Of a stretch of DNA of 64,000 nt, positions 7,599-17,097 are shown in pieces. Made by a program: the position numbers and the translations under genes. The notes under the pieces are model-generated. The model saw only the letters and a program-made list of their open reading frames with translations. It searched no databases and was not told where the DNA came from. This stretch comes from Abditibacteriaceae bacterium (GTDB taxonomy: Bacteria > Armatimonadota > Abditibacteriia > Abditibacteriales > Abditibacteriaceae), in the NCBI GenBank assembly GCA_019239895.1, contig JAFAZH010000045.1, forward strand, positions 84,675 to 148,674, given 5' to 3'. Numbering within the stretch: the first letter of the stretch is position 1; every line of letters begins with the position of its first letter.

Positions 7599-9659
7599 AT
7601 GCAGCATCCTTTCTATTCAATTTATAGTCATGGGTTTATCCGTGCCGCTGTGTGCATTCCCTTTGTGCGGGTGGCCGACCCACAATACAACGTTGAACAG
7701 ACAATTGGCCTGGCGCAACAAGCTTCCGAACTGAATGCCGCCGTCGCCCTCTTTCCTGAACTGGGTATCTCAGCCTATTCGGATGAGGACTTGTTTCACC
7801 AGGACGCTCTCTTAGACGCCACCGGAGAGGCTCTGCGCCGCCTGATAGAAGCGAGCCGTACTCTCTCCCCTATTCTCCTGGTGGGTGCGCCGCTTCGCTT
7901 TGAAGGCAAGCTGTTCAACTGCGCCCTCATTATTTATCGTGGCCAGGTGTTGGGTATTACGCCCAAAACTTATTTGCCCAACTACCGCGAGTTCTATGAG
8001 AAGCGGCAGTTTACTTCCGGGCGCGATGCTGTCAGCCGCGAAGTGTTGTTCCTGGGCCAGCGGGTGCCGTTTGGTAGTGATTTAATCTTCGATGCCCAGA
8101 ACGTCAAAGATTTTTCCTTGCACGTTGAGATTTGCGAGGATGTGTGGACACCGATTCCACCCAGCACTTACGCGGCCTTAGCCGGAGCGACTGTATTGGC
8201 GAATCTTTCGGCCAGCAATATCACCATTGGCAAAGCCGATTATCGCCGCGACCTGTGCGCCACCCAATCGGGCACCTGTGTGGCGGCTTACCTTTACTCC
8301 GCCGCTGGCCCTGGCGAATCCACCACCGACCTCGCCTGGGATGGACAAGCCCTGATTTATGAGAACAATGAACTGCTGGCGGAATCGGAGCGGTTCGCCA
8401 ACCATGAACAGGTCATCGCTGCCGATATAGACCTGGAACGCCTGGCGCAAGACCGGATGCGCCTGACCAGCTTTAGCGATTCTGTGGGCGACCACCGCGA
8501 GCGCGTGCGGGCCATTCGCCGCGTCGAGTTCGAGTTTGAGATTCCGACTGGCGACATCTCTCTGCTGCGCAAAGTGGAGCGTTTTCCGTATGTGCCGAAC
8601 GACCCAACCAAGCGCGATGAACGCTGCTACGAAGCCTATAACATCCAGGTGCATGGTCTGATGAAGCGTCTTATCAGCACCGGCATTAAGCATATTGTGA
8701 TTGGCGTTTCCGGTGGCCTCGATTCGACGCACGCCCTGATTGTCGCCGCCAAAACAATGGATCGCCTGGAACTCCCACGGGAGAATATCCTGGCTTACAC
8801 TATGCCGGGTTTTGCCACCAGCGATGTAACCCTGAAAAACGCGCATGGCTTGATGAACGCCCTGGGCGTGTCGGCACAAGAGATAGATATTAAGCCGTCG
8901 TGTCTGCAAATGCTGCGAGACTTAGGGCATCCCTTTATAGGCGGCGAACCAGTATACGACATCACCTTTGAAAACGTGCAAGCTGGTGAGCGCACCTCGC
9001 ACCTCTTCCGTCTGGCGAATTTTCATAATGGCATGGTTTTGGGGACCGGGGATTTAAGTGAGTTAGCCCTGGGTTGGGCGACCTATGGCGTGGGCGATCA
9101 TATGTCGCATTATAATGTCAATGCTTCGGTGCCCAAGACCCTCATTCAACACCTGATTCGCTGGGTCATTGGCTCGGCGCAGTTTAGCGATGAAACCAAT
9201 GTCATTCTGCAATCTATCCTCGATACGGAGATTTCACCCGAACTGGTGCCCAGCGACAGTGAGGAAAAAGACAAGCCGACGCAAAGCACGCAGGAAAAGA
9301 TTGGCCCCTACGAGTTGCAGGACTTCAACACTTATTACATTACGCGCTATGGTTTTCGCCCCAGCAAAGTGGCCTTTCTCAGCCACCACGCCTGGAGCGA
9401 CAACACACGCGGTGCCTGGCCCGATTCGCTGCCCAAAGAGAAGCACAACCAGTATGACTTAGCCACCATCAAAAAATGGCTGGATGTCTTCCTGTATCGC
9501 TTCTTCAAAATCAGCCAGTTCAAACGCTCCTGCCTACCCAACGGCCCCAAAGTCGGCTCCGGCGGCTCCCTCTCGCCGCGTGGCGATTGGCGTGCCCCCA
9601 GTGATTCCGAAGCAACCGTATGGCTCGAAGAACTGCGCCGCAACGTGCCCGATGTTTAG
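7599..9659 (+). CDS. nadE: Glutamine-dependent NAD(+) synthetase
   Basis: A 686-residue two-domain enzyme making NAD+ from nicotinic acid adenine dinucleotide, ATP and glutamine, the last step of NAD synthesis. The N-terminal nitrilase-type glutaminase domain shows the Glu-Lys-Cys triad: FPELGIS (Glu near residue 52), PKTYLPNYREFYEKRQF (Lys near 122) and VEICEDVW (Cys near 178). The C-terminal synthetase domain has the PP-loop GVSGGLDSTHALIV (about 370), LGTGDLSELALGWATYG, and a C-terminal segment with FKRSCLPNGPKVG typical of the long form. Length matches glutamine-dependent enzymes (about 640-690). The ATG lies 15 bases beyond a palindromic element and has no obvious Shine-Dalgarno. Confidence 0.96.
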   Translation: MQHPFYSIYSHGFIRAAVCIPFVRVADPQYNVEQTIGLAQQASELNAAVALFPELGISAYSDEDLFHQDALLDATGEALRRLIEASRTLSPILLVGAPLRFEGKLFNCALIIYRGQVLGITPKTYLPNYREFYEKRQFTSGRDAVSREVLFLGQRVPFGSDLIFDAQNVKDFSLHVEICEDVWTPIPPSTYAALAGATVLANLSASNITIGKADYRRDLCATQSGTCVAAYLYSAAGPGESTTDLAWDGQALIYENNELLAESERFANHEQVIAADIDLERLAQDRMRLTSFSDSVGDHRERVRAIRRVEFEFEIPTGDISLLRKVERFPYVPNDPTKRDERCYEAYNIQVHGLMKRLISTGIKHIVIGVSGGLDSTHALIVAAKTMDRLELPRENILAYTMPGFATSDVTLKNAHGLMNALGVSAQEIDIKPSCLQMLRDLGHPFIGGEPVYDITFENVQAGERTSHLFRLANFHNGMVLGTGDLSELALGWATYGVGDHMSHYNVNASVPKTLIQHLIRWVIGSAQFSDETNVILQSILDTEISPELVPSDSEEKDKPTQSTQEKIGPYELQDFNTYYITRYGFRPSKVAFLSHHAWSDNTRGAWPDSLPKEKHNQYDLATIKKWLDVFLYRFFKISQFKRSCLPNGPKVGSGGSLSPRGDWRAPSDSEATVWLEELRRNVPDV

Positions 9660-9690
9660 CCTGGCTTTGGCAGGGTGGCAAAATTCATAG

Positions 9691-10407
9691 CTACTCTTCA
9701 TATTCGTCCGAACCCTGTACCCACATATAGGATTGAATGTCTATCATATCACGGGGTGGCATATCGTGCAGGTCTTGGCGCACAGCGGCGGCAAACGATA
9801 ACAGGTTCGCGTAAATATCCCAGGACGGTTGAGACTTGTATTGGAAGTCGAAACCAAATTCGCGGGCGGCGACGCGGGTGACAGTTGGTTTGAGGAAAAT
9901 ATGCGTCTCTGGCAGCGCGATGAAGCCAAAAATCGTCACCAGGGGCCAGGTCAAGACTCGCGTCTGGCGACGCGGTAGGGCTGCCACCGTCTCCACCCAG
10001 CGCCCAAACTTTTGCTCGACCTTGTCCTTGCCATAGAGAAAATCATAAAGTCCGGTGGCGAATGAGCGCGCCCCCTCGTCGGACTTTACGGCATCGCGCA
10101 GGGCCATCTTCTCAAAGGAAAAGAGCAGGTTGGTTTTTGATTCAATACGCACCGCCCGTGCTGCAATCTCAGCAAATTTCTCCTGCTTAATGAGCGACTG
10201 AAAAGCGGCCCTGTTAAGCATCTCTGCCCATTGCTCATGCGCCCGCCACTTATAGCCCCGTTCCCAGGCAACGTACTTCTCATCCTGAAAGCCCTTTGGG
10301 AAGAAGCGCAAAAACTTACGGCGGCAACGGGGACAACCGATGGGTAGCCTCTGGTGTTCCAGGGCACGCCACTTATCCTTGACAGGATCGGGCTTATAAT
10401 GTTTCAT
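9691..10407 (-). CDS. Protein of unknown function with a CxxC motif
   Basis: The open frame extends further upstream, but AAGGAG nine bases before the ATG at 10407 points to this as the true start, giving 238 residues. It begins MKHYKPDPVKDKWRALEHQR, then GCPRCRRKFLRFF (one CxxC pair), a Lys/Arg-rich helical middle, and ends with LHDMPPRDMIDIQSYMWVQG, a C-terminal block I recall from uncharacterised bacterial proteins but cannot attach to a function. No signal peptide. It converges on nadE with 31 bases between stops. Upstream, in the same frame, lies a Crp/Fnr-like remnant, so translation through would make an artificial fusion. Confidence 0.7.
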   Translation of the reverse strand: MKHYKPDPVKDKWRALEHQRLPIGCPRCRRKFLRFFPKGFQDEKYVAWERGYKWRAHEQWAEMLNRAAFQSLIKQEKFAEIAARAVRIESKTNLLFSFEKMALRDAVKSDEGARSFATGLYDFLYGKDKVEQKFGRWVETVAALPRRQTRVLTWPLVTIFGFIALPETHIFLKPTVTRVAAREFGFDFQYKSQPSWDIYANLLSFAAAVRQDLHDMPPRDMIDIQSYMWVQGSDEYEE

Positions 10408-10653
10408 CGCTTTAACTCCTTGTCCCAACAGCCAGGTGCAGAGACGCTCCGCCACCGTATGGAAGGCGTGGCATAAGATATTCTGGGCGTGTTGCGCCCG
10501 CGCAAACTGCTGACACCTCAAGATGATTTGCTGAAAGCTGCCGCAGGGCGCGAATTGCTGGCGGAAGACCTCGCCCGACAATCGCCCGGCAGTGCCGTTG
10601 AGTTGCACCACAGACTGGTGCGGCAGGTAGTTATCCGAGAGGAGCGCCGCCAT
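10408..10653 (-). pseudogene. Crp/Fnr-family regulator remnant (effector-domain fragment)
   Basis: Upstream of and in frame with the 238-residue gene lie 82 codons whose product matches the distal part of a Crp/Fnr effector domain: SVVQLNGTAGRLSGEVFRQQF, a helix with QQIILRCQQFARAQHAQNIL, and HTVAERLCTWLL, corresponding to the family pattern VVQ-x-P-G-x-A-x-R ... L-x-x-Y-x-Q-A ... EERLARWLL. The cyclic-nucleotide-like barrel start and the helix-turn-helix are missing. It appears to be a decayed gene whose 3' end was replaced by the present downstream gene. The assignment is from pattern memory. Confidence 0.55.
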
Positions 10654-10654
10654 A

Positions 10655-10714
10655 TCAACCTTGCGCCTCAGCAGGCAAAGCAGTGTACTCCTCTAACAGT
10701 TGCTTTTGAGTCAT
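10655..10714 (-). other. 19-codon ORF resembling a DUF2281-type antitoxin N terminus
   Basis: ATG at 10714 reads MTQKQLLEEYTALPAEAQG then TGA. This matches the opening of small DUF2281/AbrB-associated proteins, which typically start M-T-x-x-x-L-L-x-E-x-x-x-L-P-x-E-A-Q and continue R-x-V-x-D-F-I. The stop overlaps the ATG that opens the Crp-like remnant (TGATATG). It is probably a truncated gene start or a frameshifted leader; it is unlikely to be functional alone. Confidence 0.35.
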
Positions 10715-10774
10715 TTTACACTTCCCAACTTTAAGATAAAACACCAAGTGCTTTGATTTCCCTGGCGCAATCTT

Positions 10775-13700
10775 CTATTTCCGCAACCGCACCAACAAGT
10801 CTTTGCTTTCTACTGTTTCGCCTACTTGCGCCAGGATTTCCTCGACGACGCCATCCGACGGAGAGTTGATGGTGGTGTACATCTTCATGGCTTCCAGGGT
10901 CAGCAGCTTATCGCCTTTGGCGACTTTGGTTCCGACGCTGCACGCAACGGAGGTAATCATGCCAGGGATGGGGGCACCGATTTGGAGCAGGTTCGAGGGG
11001 TCAGCTTTCTCGCGGGCTTTGGTTTTGGCTTGCACCGAGCGGTCAACCACTGTCGTCTGGCGGGTGACGCCGTTTAGCTCGAAGTTGACGTTGCGCGTGC
11101 CGTCTTTTTCCACCGCGCCGACGTTAATCAGCTTGAGAAAGAGGGTCTTGCCTTCTTCAATATCCACCGAAATTTCCTCGCCGGGTTTTAAGCCGTAAAA
11201 GAAAGCGGTGGTGGGCAGGGCCGAGACATCGCTGTAGTCCGCGACAAAGCGGGCGTATTCGGTGAACACCTGGGGATACATCAGATAGCTGTACAGGTCG
11301 TCATCGCTCGGTGGACGGTTTGTCTTCTCAGCGACTTCTTCTTTAGTGGCTTTCAGGTTGAGCGGCTTGAGTGATGCGCCCGGACGACCCCGCAACGGCT
11401 TGCGGTCGCCTAAAACCACCTTTTGCAGCTTCTTGGGCCAGCCACCCATCGGTTGGCCCAAGCCGCCCATCAGCATATCAATGACCGATTCAGGAAAAGG
11501 GGTGGTGCCAGGCTCCAGGTTCAACACATCGGCAGGCTTGATGCCCCGCGTAATCAGGAACATCGCCATATCGCCCACGACTTTACTGCTGGGCGTCACC
11601 TTGACAATATCGCCAAAGAGTTGGTTGACCTCGGCATAGGTGCGCGCAATTTCCGGCCAGCGATGCGACAGGCCCATGCTGGCCGCCTGCTCTTTCAGGT
11701 TGGTGTATTGACCGCCGGGCATTTCGTGCAGATACACTTCGGCAGTGCCACTGCGCGGCGCGGTGTCAAAGGGGGCATAATAGGCGAGGACTTGCTCCCA
11801 GTAGTCAGAGAATTGATCTAACGTCAGCAAGTCAAGCCCGGTGTCACGCGGGGTATGTTGGAGGGCCGCCACCACGGAGTTTAAGTTGGGCTGACTGGTT
11901 GAACCGGACATAGCAGCAAGGGCTAAATCGGCAATGTCTACCCCGGCGTCACTGGCCTCTAAAACACTGGCGGCATTGACGCCACTGGTATCATGGGTGT
12001 GGAAATGAACGGGAATGCCAATCTCTTCTTTAAGGGCTTTCACCAACTGGAAAGCGGCCTTGGGGCGACACAGCCCGGCCATGTCTTTAATGGCCAGAAT
12101 GTGCGCGCCCATCTTCTCTAACTCTTTGGCTAAATCAATATAATATTGCAGCGAATACTTGGTGCGATTGGGGTCGAGAATATCGCCCGTATAGCAAATC
12201 GCGGCTTCGCAGATGGCGTGGGTATCCTGCACCGCATCCATCGCCACCTTGAGATTGGGCAGGTAGTTGAGCGAGTCGAAGATACGGAAGATGTCAATGC
12301 CCTCGGCAGCGGCGTGCTTGACGAAACCAGCCACCACGTTATCGGGGTAATTGGAATAACCGACCGCATTGGAGCCGCGAAACAGCATTTGAAAACAGAT
12401 ATTGGGTATCTGCTCGCGCAAGTCGCGCAAACGCTGCCACGGGTCCTCGCGCAAAAAGCGCATCGCCGTATCGAAAGTCGCGCCGCCCCACATTTCCAGG
12501 CTAAATAGCTCTGGCGTGCGCCGCGCAATCGCATCGGCAATGGCCAGCATGTCATAGCTGCGCACGCGGGTCGCTAAAAGTGATTGATGGGCATCCCGCA
12601 GCGTGGTGTCGGTTACGAGCAACCGCTCTTGCTCGCTTGTCCACTGGGCAAAGCGGCGCGGGCCAAGTTCCAGGAGCAACTGGCGAGTGCCAGGCGGCGG
12701 CGCTTGCTTATGGTCATAAGAGGGAGCCGCCACCGCAGGCAGCGCATTCTCCAGCTTATAGCCCTTGGCATGAGGATTCCCATTGACAATCACATCGCCC
12801 AGGAACGCCAATAATTTGGTGGCGCGGTCACGGCGGGGCGTGAATTCAAAAAGCGAAGGCGTGGTGTCAATCAGGGTTGTCGTTGCGTCACCAGAGCGAA
12901 AGGTCTCGTTGGCAATGACGTTTTCTAAGAAGGGAATGTTCGTCTTGACGCCGCGAATACGGAACTCGCGCAGGGCACGATCCATGCGATCCAGCGCCAC
13001 CGGAAAGGTGCGACCTGACGCTGTCAGTTTCACCAGTAAGGAATCGTAAAACGGCGTAATAACGCTACCCGTTGCGCCCATCGCACCATCGAGGCGAATG
13101 CCAAAACCACCGGCTGAACGATAGGCGAGAATGCGGCCAATATCGGGCGTGAATTTGTTTTCCGGGTCTTCGGTGGTAATGCGACCCTGCACGGCATAGC
13201 CGTTGCGCGGGATGTTCTCCTGCTGGGGCATATCTATTTCTGGGCCGTGCAAGGGGTAGCCCTGCGCTACTAGAATTTGCGAACGCACCAGGTCTATGCC
13301 CGTAATCACTTCTGTGACGGTATGCTCCACCTGAATGCGCGGGTTCATCTCGATAAAGAACCATTCATTGCGGTCTAAGTCGAGCAGAAACTCCACTGTG
13401 CCAGCGTTATCGTAGCCAATCTCGCGGGCCAGGCGTGCCGCCGCCTCACAGAGTTCGATTCGCACCTTATCATCCAGCCCCACCGAAGGCGCAATTTCAA
13501 TAACCTTCTGATGCCGTCGCTGCACCGAACAGTCGCGCTCGTGCAAGTGCAGGACATGACCGTGTTGATCGCCAATGACTTGCACTTCGATGTGCTTGGC
13601 GCGGGGAATATACTTTTCCAGAAACACCGCCGGGTTGCCGAACGCCCGCCCCGCTTCATTCTGCGCCTCATCTAACAAATCTTGCAGGTCTTCGGCTCGC

Positions 13701-14230
13701 TGCACGACGCGCATCCCACGACCGCCGCCACCCGCCGCCGCTTTGATAATCAGTGGAAAGCCAATACCCCGCGCCACTTTGAGCGCCTGCTTGCGGTCGG
13801 CAATGGGGTCTTCCGTGCCCGGCAATGTGGGCACCCCAACCTTATCGGCCAGGGCACGCGCCGCCACTTTATCACCCATCAGTTCCAGGAGTTCGGGGCG
13901 CGGGCCGATGAAAGTGATGCCCGCTTCCTGACAGGCGCGGGCAAATTCCGCATTTTCTGAGAGAAAGCCATAGCCAGGGTGGATCATGTCCACGTCTCTT
14001 TCCTGAGCTAAGGCCACAATGCCGGGAATATCGAGATAAGCACCAACCGGGCCTTTACCTTCGCCCACCAGGTAAGCCTCATCCGCTTTAAAGCGATGCA
14101 CGCCAAAACGATCTTCCTGCGCGTAAATGGCAATGGTGCGCAACCGGAGTTCCTCGGCGGCGCGAAAGACACGAATAGCAATTTCACTGCGGTTGGCAAC
14201 TAACAGCCTCTTATAAGTACGGGAAGCCAA
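10775..14230 (-). CDS. pyc: Pyruvate carboxylase
   Basis: A 1151-residue single-chain enzyme carboxylating pyruvate to oxaloacetate with ATP and bicarbonate (anaplerosis). In order: biotin carboxylase domain (YKRLLVANRSEIAIRVFRA at the start, KAAAGGGGRGMRVV ATP loop, FIEMNPRIQVEHTVTE active site), carboxyltransferase domain (TLRDAHQSLLATR, HFHTHDTSG metal site), and the biotinyl domain with LEAMKMYTT, Lys about 35 residues from the end. The length is typical of full alpha4 pyruvate carboxylases. The start is a TTG at 14230, chosen because AAAGGA lies nine bases upstream and no in-frame ATG is nearby. It stands alone between the decayed locus and marR. Confidence 0.97.
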   Translation of the reverse strand: MASRTYKRLLVANRSEIAIRVFRAAEELRLRTIAIYAQEDRFGVHRFKADEAYLVGEGKGPVGAYLDIPGIVALAQERDVDMIHPGYGFLSENAEFARACQEAGITFIGPRPELLELMGDKVAARALADKVGVPTLPGTEDPIADRKQALKVARGIGFPLIIKAAAGGGGRGMRVVQRAEDLQDLLDEAQNEAGRAFGNPAVFLEKYIPRAKHIEVQVIGDQHGHVLHLHERDCSVQRRHQKVIEIAPSVGLDDKVRIELCEAAARLAREIGYDNAGTVEFLLDLDRNEWFFIEMNPRIQVEHTVTEVITGIDLVRSQILVAQGYPLHGPEIDMPQQENIPRNGYAVQGRITTEDPENKFTPDIGRILAYRSAGGFGIRLDGAMGATGSVITPFYDSLLVKLTASGRTFPVALDRMDRALREFRIRGVKTNIPFLENVIANETFRSGDATTTLIDTTPSLFEFTPRRDRATKLLAFLGDVIVNGNPHAKGYKLENALPAVAAPSYDHKQAPPPGTRQLLLELGPRRFAQWTSEQERLLVTDTTLRDAHQSLLATRVRSYDMLAIADAIARRTPELFSLEMWGGATFDTAMRFLREDPWQRLRDLREQIPNICFQMLFRGSNAVGYSNYPDNVVAGFVKHAAAEGIDIFRIFDSLNYLPNLKVAMDAVQDTHAICEAAICYTGDILDPNRTKYSLQYYIDLAKELEKMGAHILAIKDMAGLCRPKAAFQLVKALKEEIGIPVHFHTHDTSGVNAASVLEASDAGVDIADLALAAMSGSTSQPNLNSVVAALQHTPRDTGLDLLTLDQFSDYWEQVLAYYAPFDTAPRSGTAEVYLHEMPGGQYTNLKEQAASMGLSHRWPEIARTYAEVNQLFGDIVKVTPSSKVVGDMAMFLITRGIKPADVLNLEPGTTPFPESVIDMLMGGLGQPMGGWPKKLQKVVLGDRKPLRGRPGASLKPLNLKATKEEVAEKTNRPPSDDDLYSYLMYPQVFTEYARFVADYSDVSALPTTAFFYGLKPGEEISVDIEEGKTLFLKLINVGAVEKDGTRNVNFELNGVTRQTTVVDRSVQAKTKAREKADPSNLLQIGAPIPGMITSVACSVGTKVAKGDKLLTLEAMKMYTTINSPSDGVVEEILAQVGETVESKDLLVRLRK

Positions 14231-14363
14231 AATACGAGTCCTTTATCCTGAATAACGACTAAGCTAGAGTTATGTTATGAAATCAAGACGAAGTGTAGCG
14301 AAATTACGGCCTTTCGACAGCAGAAAGCGGTAGCCCCTGTGCTATTACTTTCACTAAAAGATG

Positions 14364-14843
14364 CTATTCGGGGTTAGAGACATCATTGAGGAAATTTAAT
14401 TGCAGCACCTGGCGCAGCGACTGCAATTCACGACGGTTACGGTAAGAAAGCCGCGCCAGCAGTTCTTCCCCTTTGGGCGTCAGGGTGACACGCACCTGCC
14501 GTCGGTCGTTCGGGTCGGTGCCGCGCGCCGCCAGTTCCGCCTTTTCGCAACGATCCACCAGCCGCACCGCCGCATGATGCGTCACCTGCAAAGCATGAGC
14601 TAATTCAGAAATGGAGGCCCACTCTTTACCGGGTTGCCCCTTAATCGCCAGCATCAATTGATGCTGTTGTGGGGTTAGCCCCACTTCACGCGCGCCTTCC
14701 TCACTAAAACGCAAAAATCGCCGCAAAGTATAGCGAAAAGCCGCCAACGCCTCATAGTCGGCCTTCTTGATAGGCATCTGGTTCGATGCTGGCTGGTGTG
14801 AGAATGCAGCTTTAGCTGCTTTTGTCATGGTTTTGGGCTTCAT
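14364..14843 (-). CDS. MarR family transcriptional regulator
   Basis: A 159-residue winged-helix protein. After a basic N-terminal tail come dimerisation helices (ALAAFRYTLRRFLRFSEEGARE), VGLTPQQHQLMLAIKGQ, the recognition helix region ASISELAHALQVTHHAAVRLVDR, and the wing GTDPNDRRQVRVTLTPKGEELL, whose D-x-R-x motif is the MarR signature. MarR proteins bind palindromic operators and release DNA on binding a ligand. It is divergent from the ClC channel gene; a perfect short dyad in the shared gap is a candidate operator. A second in-frame ATG five codons in is also possible as start. Confidence 0.9.
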   Translation of the reverse strand: MKPKTMTKAAKAAFSHQPASNQMPIKKADYEALAAFRYTLRRFLRFSEEGAREVGLTPQQHQLMLAIKGQPGKEWASISELAHALQVTHHAAVRLVDRCEKAELAARGTDPNDRRQVRVTLTPKGEELLARLSYRNRRELQSLRQVLQLNFLNDVSNPE

Positions 14844-14916
14844 AGAAGAGGGCCGCTATTGACTTAGATGTCTTGCAATTAGGACGGTGGCATCATTTTC
14901 GCTCGATATAATTATG

Positions 14917-14927
14917 TCACATTGTGA
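14917..14927. promoter_or_regulatory. Candidate MarR operator in the marR-clcA gap
   Basis: TCACATTGTGA is a perfect dyad (5-bp arms around a central T). It lies 55 bases upstream of the ClC start and is followed directly by TATAAT at 14928-14933, which could be the -10 element for the channel gene. A protein bound here would block that promoter. No second half-site pattern or good -35 was found, so this is a proposal only. Confidence 0.35.
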
Positions 14928-14981
14928 TATAATTCACAGAAATCTATAAATTCTTATACCTATTCAACTGACCGCTAAATT

Positions 14982-16907
14982 ATGGCTAACCAAAACACTT
15001 CCGCGCCAAAACCTGCCAGCACCATCAATCACCACTTTTCGGCTGGAGCCACGACCGATGGCCTGCCAGTCGCGCCGTCCCTCGACGTGACGCTCCAAGA
15101 GGCGCGGGTGCCTCATCAGGCAACCCTGGTAGATCAGCGTGTGGTACTTATTAGCAGTTTAGCCATGCTGGTGGCTTTCGCCGCCGCCGTGATTGCTCGG
15201 CTGTTGACGGGGCTAATTGGCATAGTCACCAACTTCGCCTATTATGGCCGTTTTTCCACCGCATTTGTTTCGCCTGCCGATAATCACCTGGGGGCGATGG
15301 CGATTTTTGTGCCCGTTATTGGTGGCATCATCGTGGGCTTTATGGCTCGGTATGGTTCACAGGCGATTCGCGGGCATGGCATCCCCGAAGCGATGGAGCA
15401 AGTGCTGCTGAACGAAAGCCGCATCGCACCACGTTTGACTTTTCTCAAACCCCTATCAGCGGCTGTGGCTATTGGCACAGGTGGCCCTTTCGGTGCCGAA
15501 GGCCCGATTATCGCCACGGGTGGTGCCCTCGGTTCACTCTTAGGGCAACTGCTGCGCACCACTGCTGTAGAGCGTAAGACGCTTTTAGCCGCAGGCGCGG
15601 CAGCAGGTATGGCCGCTACCTTTGGCAGTCCGGTCTCTGCTGTGATTCTGGCAGTTGAGTTACTGCTTTTCGAGTTCCGACCCCGTTCCATTATTCCGGT
15701 GGCTCTCGCTGCTGTCACCGCGACTGGCGTGCGCTATAGCCTGGTTGGTTCTGCGCCGGTGTTTCCGATGCCAAATTTGGCGCAACCTAGCGGGGCGGCG
15801 CTGGCTTTTTATATTCTGTTAGGAGCAATTGTCGGCGTAGCTGCCGTGGGTGTGACGCGCTTGGTGTACATAGTAGAGGATGGTTTCGAGCATTTGCCCA
15901 TTCACTGGATGTGGTGGCCCGCGTTGGGCGGTTTAGTGGTTGGCATTGTCGGGCGTTTCGCACCGCATACGCTTGGCGTCGGTTATGACAATATTGAGCA
16001 TATTGTAGACGGCCAAATTGTCGGCAAAGCGGTGGTGTTCTTATGCCTGATGAAACTCATCTCCTGGTCTATCGCCCTGGGCAGCGGCACTTCCGGGGGC
16101 ACACTGGCACCCTTGTTTACCATAGGTGGTGGCTTGGGGGCAGCTCTGGGTGGTAGTGCGGTGGCACTCTTCCCTGGCGCGGGCATTGATATTCGGATTG
16201 CGGCCTTGGTGGGCATGGCGGCTATTTTCGCCGGAGCTTCACGCGCTTTATTGGCCTCGGTGGTCTTTGCCTTTGAAACCACGTTGCAACCATTGGGATT
16301 ACTGCCGCTCCTGGGTGGTTGTGCTGCCGCATATTTGGTGTCGTGTCTGCTGATGCAACACACCATTATGACCGAAAAGATTGCCCGGCGCGGCATCCGC
16401 GTTCCGGTGGAGTATGCTGCTGATTTTCTCGATCAGGTGCTGGTGCGTGATGTCGCATTACGGGATGTGGTATGCCTCTCCACGCGTCAAACCTTGGACG
16501 AAGTGTGCGCCTGGGTGCGAGAAGGCAGCACCGCCGCTCACCATCAAGGGTATCCGGTGGTGAATGCTCAGGAGCAGATTGTTGGTGTAGTCACTCGCCG
16601 CGACCTGCTGGAAACAACCCACTCTGGTGACGCGCACCTGGGAGATATTCTCAAGCGCCCGCCTGCCATTATTTATGAGGATAACTCTTTACGTCAGGTC
16701 GCTGACCACATGGTGCGTGAAGGTGTGGGGCGGCTGCCAGTCGTTAGCCGGGAGGCACCAGGCAAGGTTATCGGCATCATCACGCGTAGTGATCTACTGG
16801 CGGCTCATCAACGCCGTTTAGATGAAACCCACCACAGGAAGCGTAGTATTCGGGTGCGCCGTGCCAGGCGCAGGAGCAGCCGCAGCGAAAAAGCCAAGGT
16901 TGCGTAA
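14982..16907 (+). CDS. ClC-type chloride channel/transporter with CBS domains
   Basis: A 641-residue inner-membrane protein. The ClC pore motifs are present: GHGIPEAM (usually GSGIPE), GGPFGAEGPII (GxEGP with Glu near residue 173 as the gating/proton glutamate; Arg is usual before it, Ala here), and GSGTSGGTLAPLFTIGGG. About ten hydrophobic segments fill residues 50-470. Two CBS domains follow (about 485-600), with VVNAQEQIVGVVTRRDLL and LPVVSREAPGKVIGIITRSDLL, the usual nucleotide-sensing module. The extreme C terminus is unusually basic (RKRSIRVRRARRRSSR). It is divergent from marR, which may control it. Whether it is a channel or an H+/Cl- antiporter cannot be told from sequence. Confidence 0.93.
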   Translation: MANQNTSAPKPASTINHHFSAGATTDGLPVAPSLDVTLQEARVPHQATLVDQRVVLISSLAMLVAFAAAVIARLLTGLIGIVTNFAYYGRFSTAFVSPADNHLGAMAIFVPVIGGIIVGFMARYGSQAIRGHGIPEAMEQVLLNESRIAPRLTFLKPLSAAVAIGTGGPFGAEGPIIATGGALGSLLGQLLRTTAVERKTLLAAGAAAGMAATFGSPVSAVILAVELLLFEFRPRSIIPVALAAVTATGVRYSLVGSAPVFPMPNLAQPSGAALAFYILLGAIVGVAAVGVTRLVYIVEDGFEHLPIHWMWWPALGGLVVGIVGRFAPHTLGVGYDNIEHIVDGQIVGKAVVFLCLMKLISWSIALGSGTSGGTLAPLFTIGGGLGAALGGSAVALFPGAGIDIRIAALVGMAAIFAGASRALLASVVFAFETTLQPLGLLPLLGGCAAAYLVSCLLMQHTIMTEKIARRGIRVPVEYAADFLDQVLVRDVALRDVVCLSTRQTLDEVCAWVREGSTAAHHQGYPVVNAQEQIVGVVTRRDLLETTHSGDAHLGDILKRPPAIIYEDNSLRQVADHMVREGVGRLPVVSREAPGKVIGIITRSDLLAAHQRRLDETHHRKRSIRVRRARRRSSRSEKAKVA

Positions 16908-17097
16908 GTTGCCTCCTCGTTTTGCAGGCGGGCCAAAACGCATCAAGAAAATCATAAGATTCAAGAAAGGGAAAGTGGGGACACCGATTTATGGCGTGGA
17001 CTTTAGGCTATCGGCTTCATTCTTGCTCCCTCTTCTTGCCGTCCCACTCCCCAAAATTTAGCCGTAGCAGTTCATAGATTATCTGTCGAAAAGGTGG

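Noticed and set aside
8178..8909. 243-codon antisense frame within nadE
   Set aside because: Shadow of a strongly supported gene; no motif or start signal.
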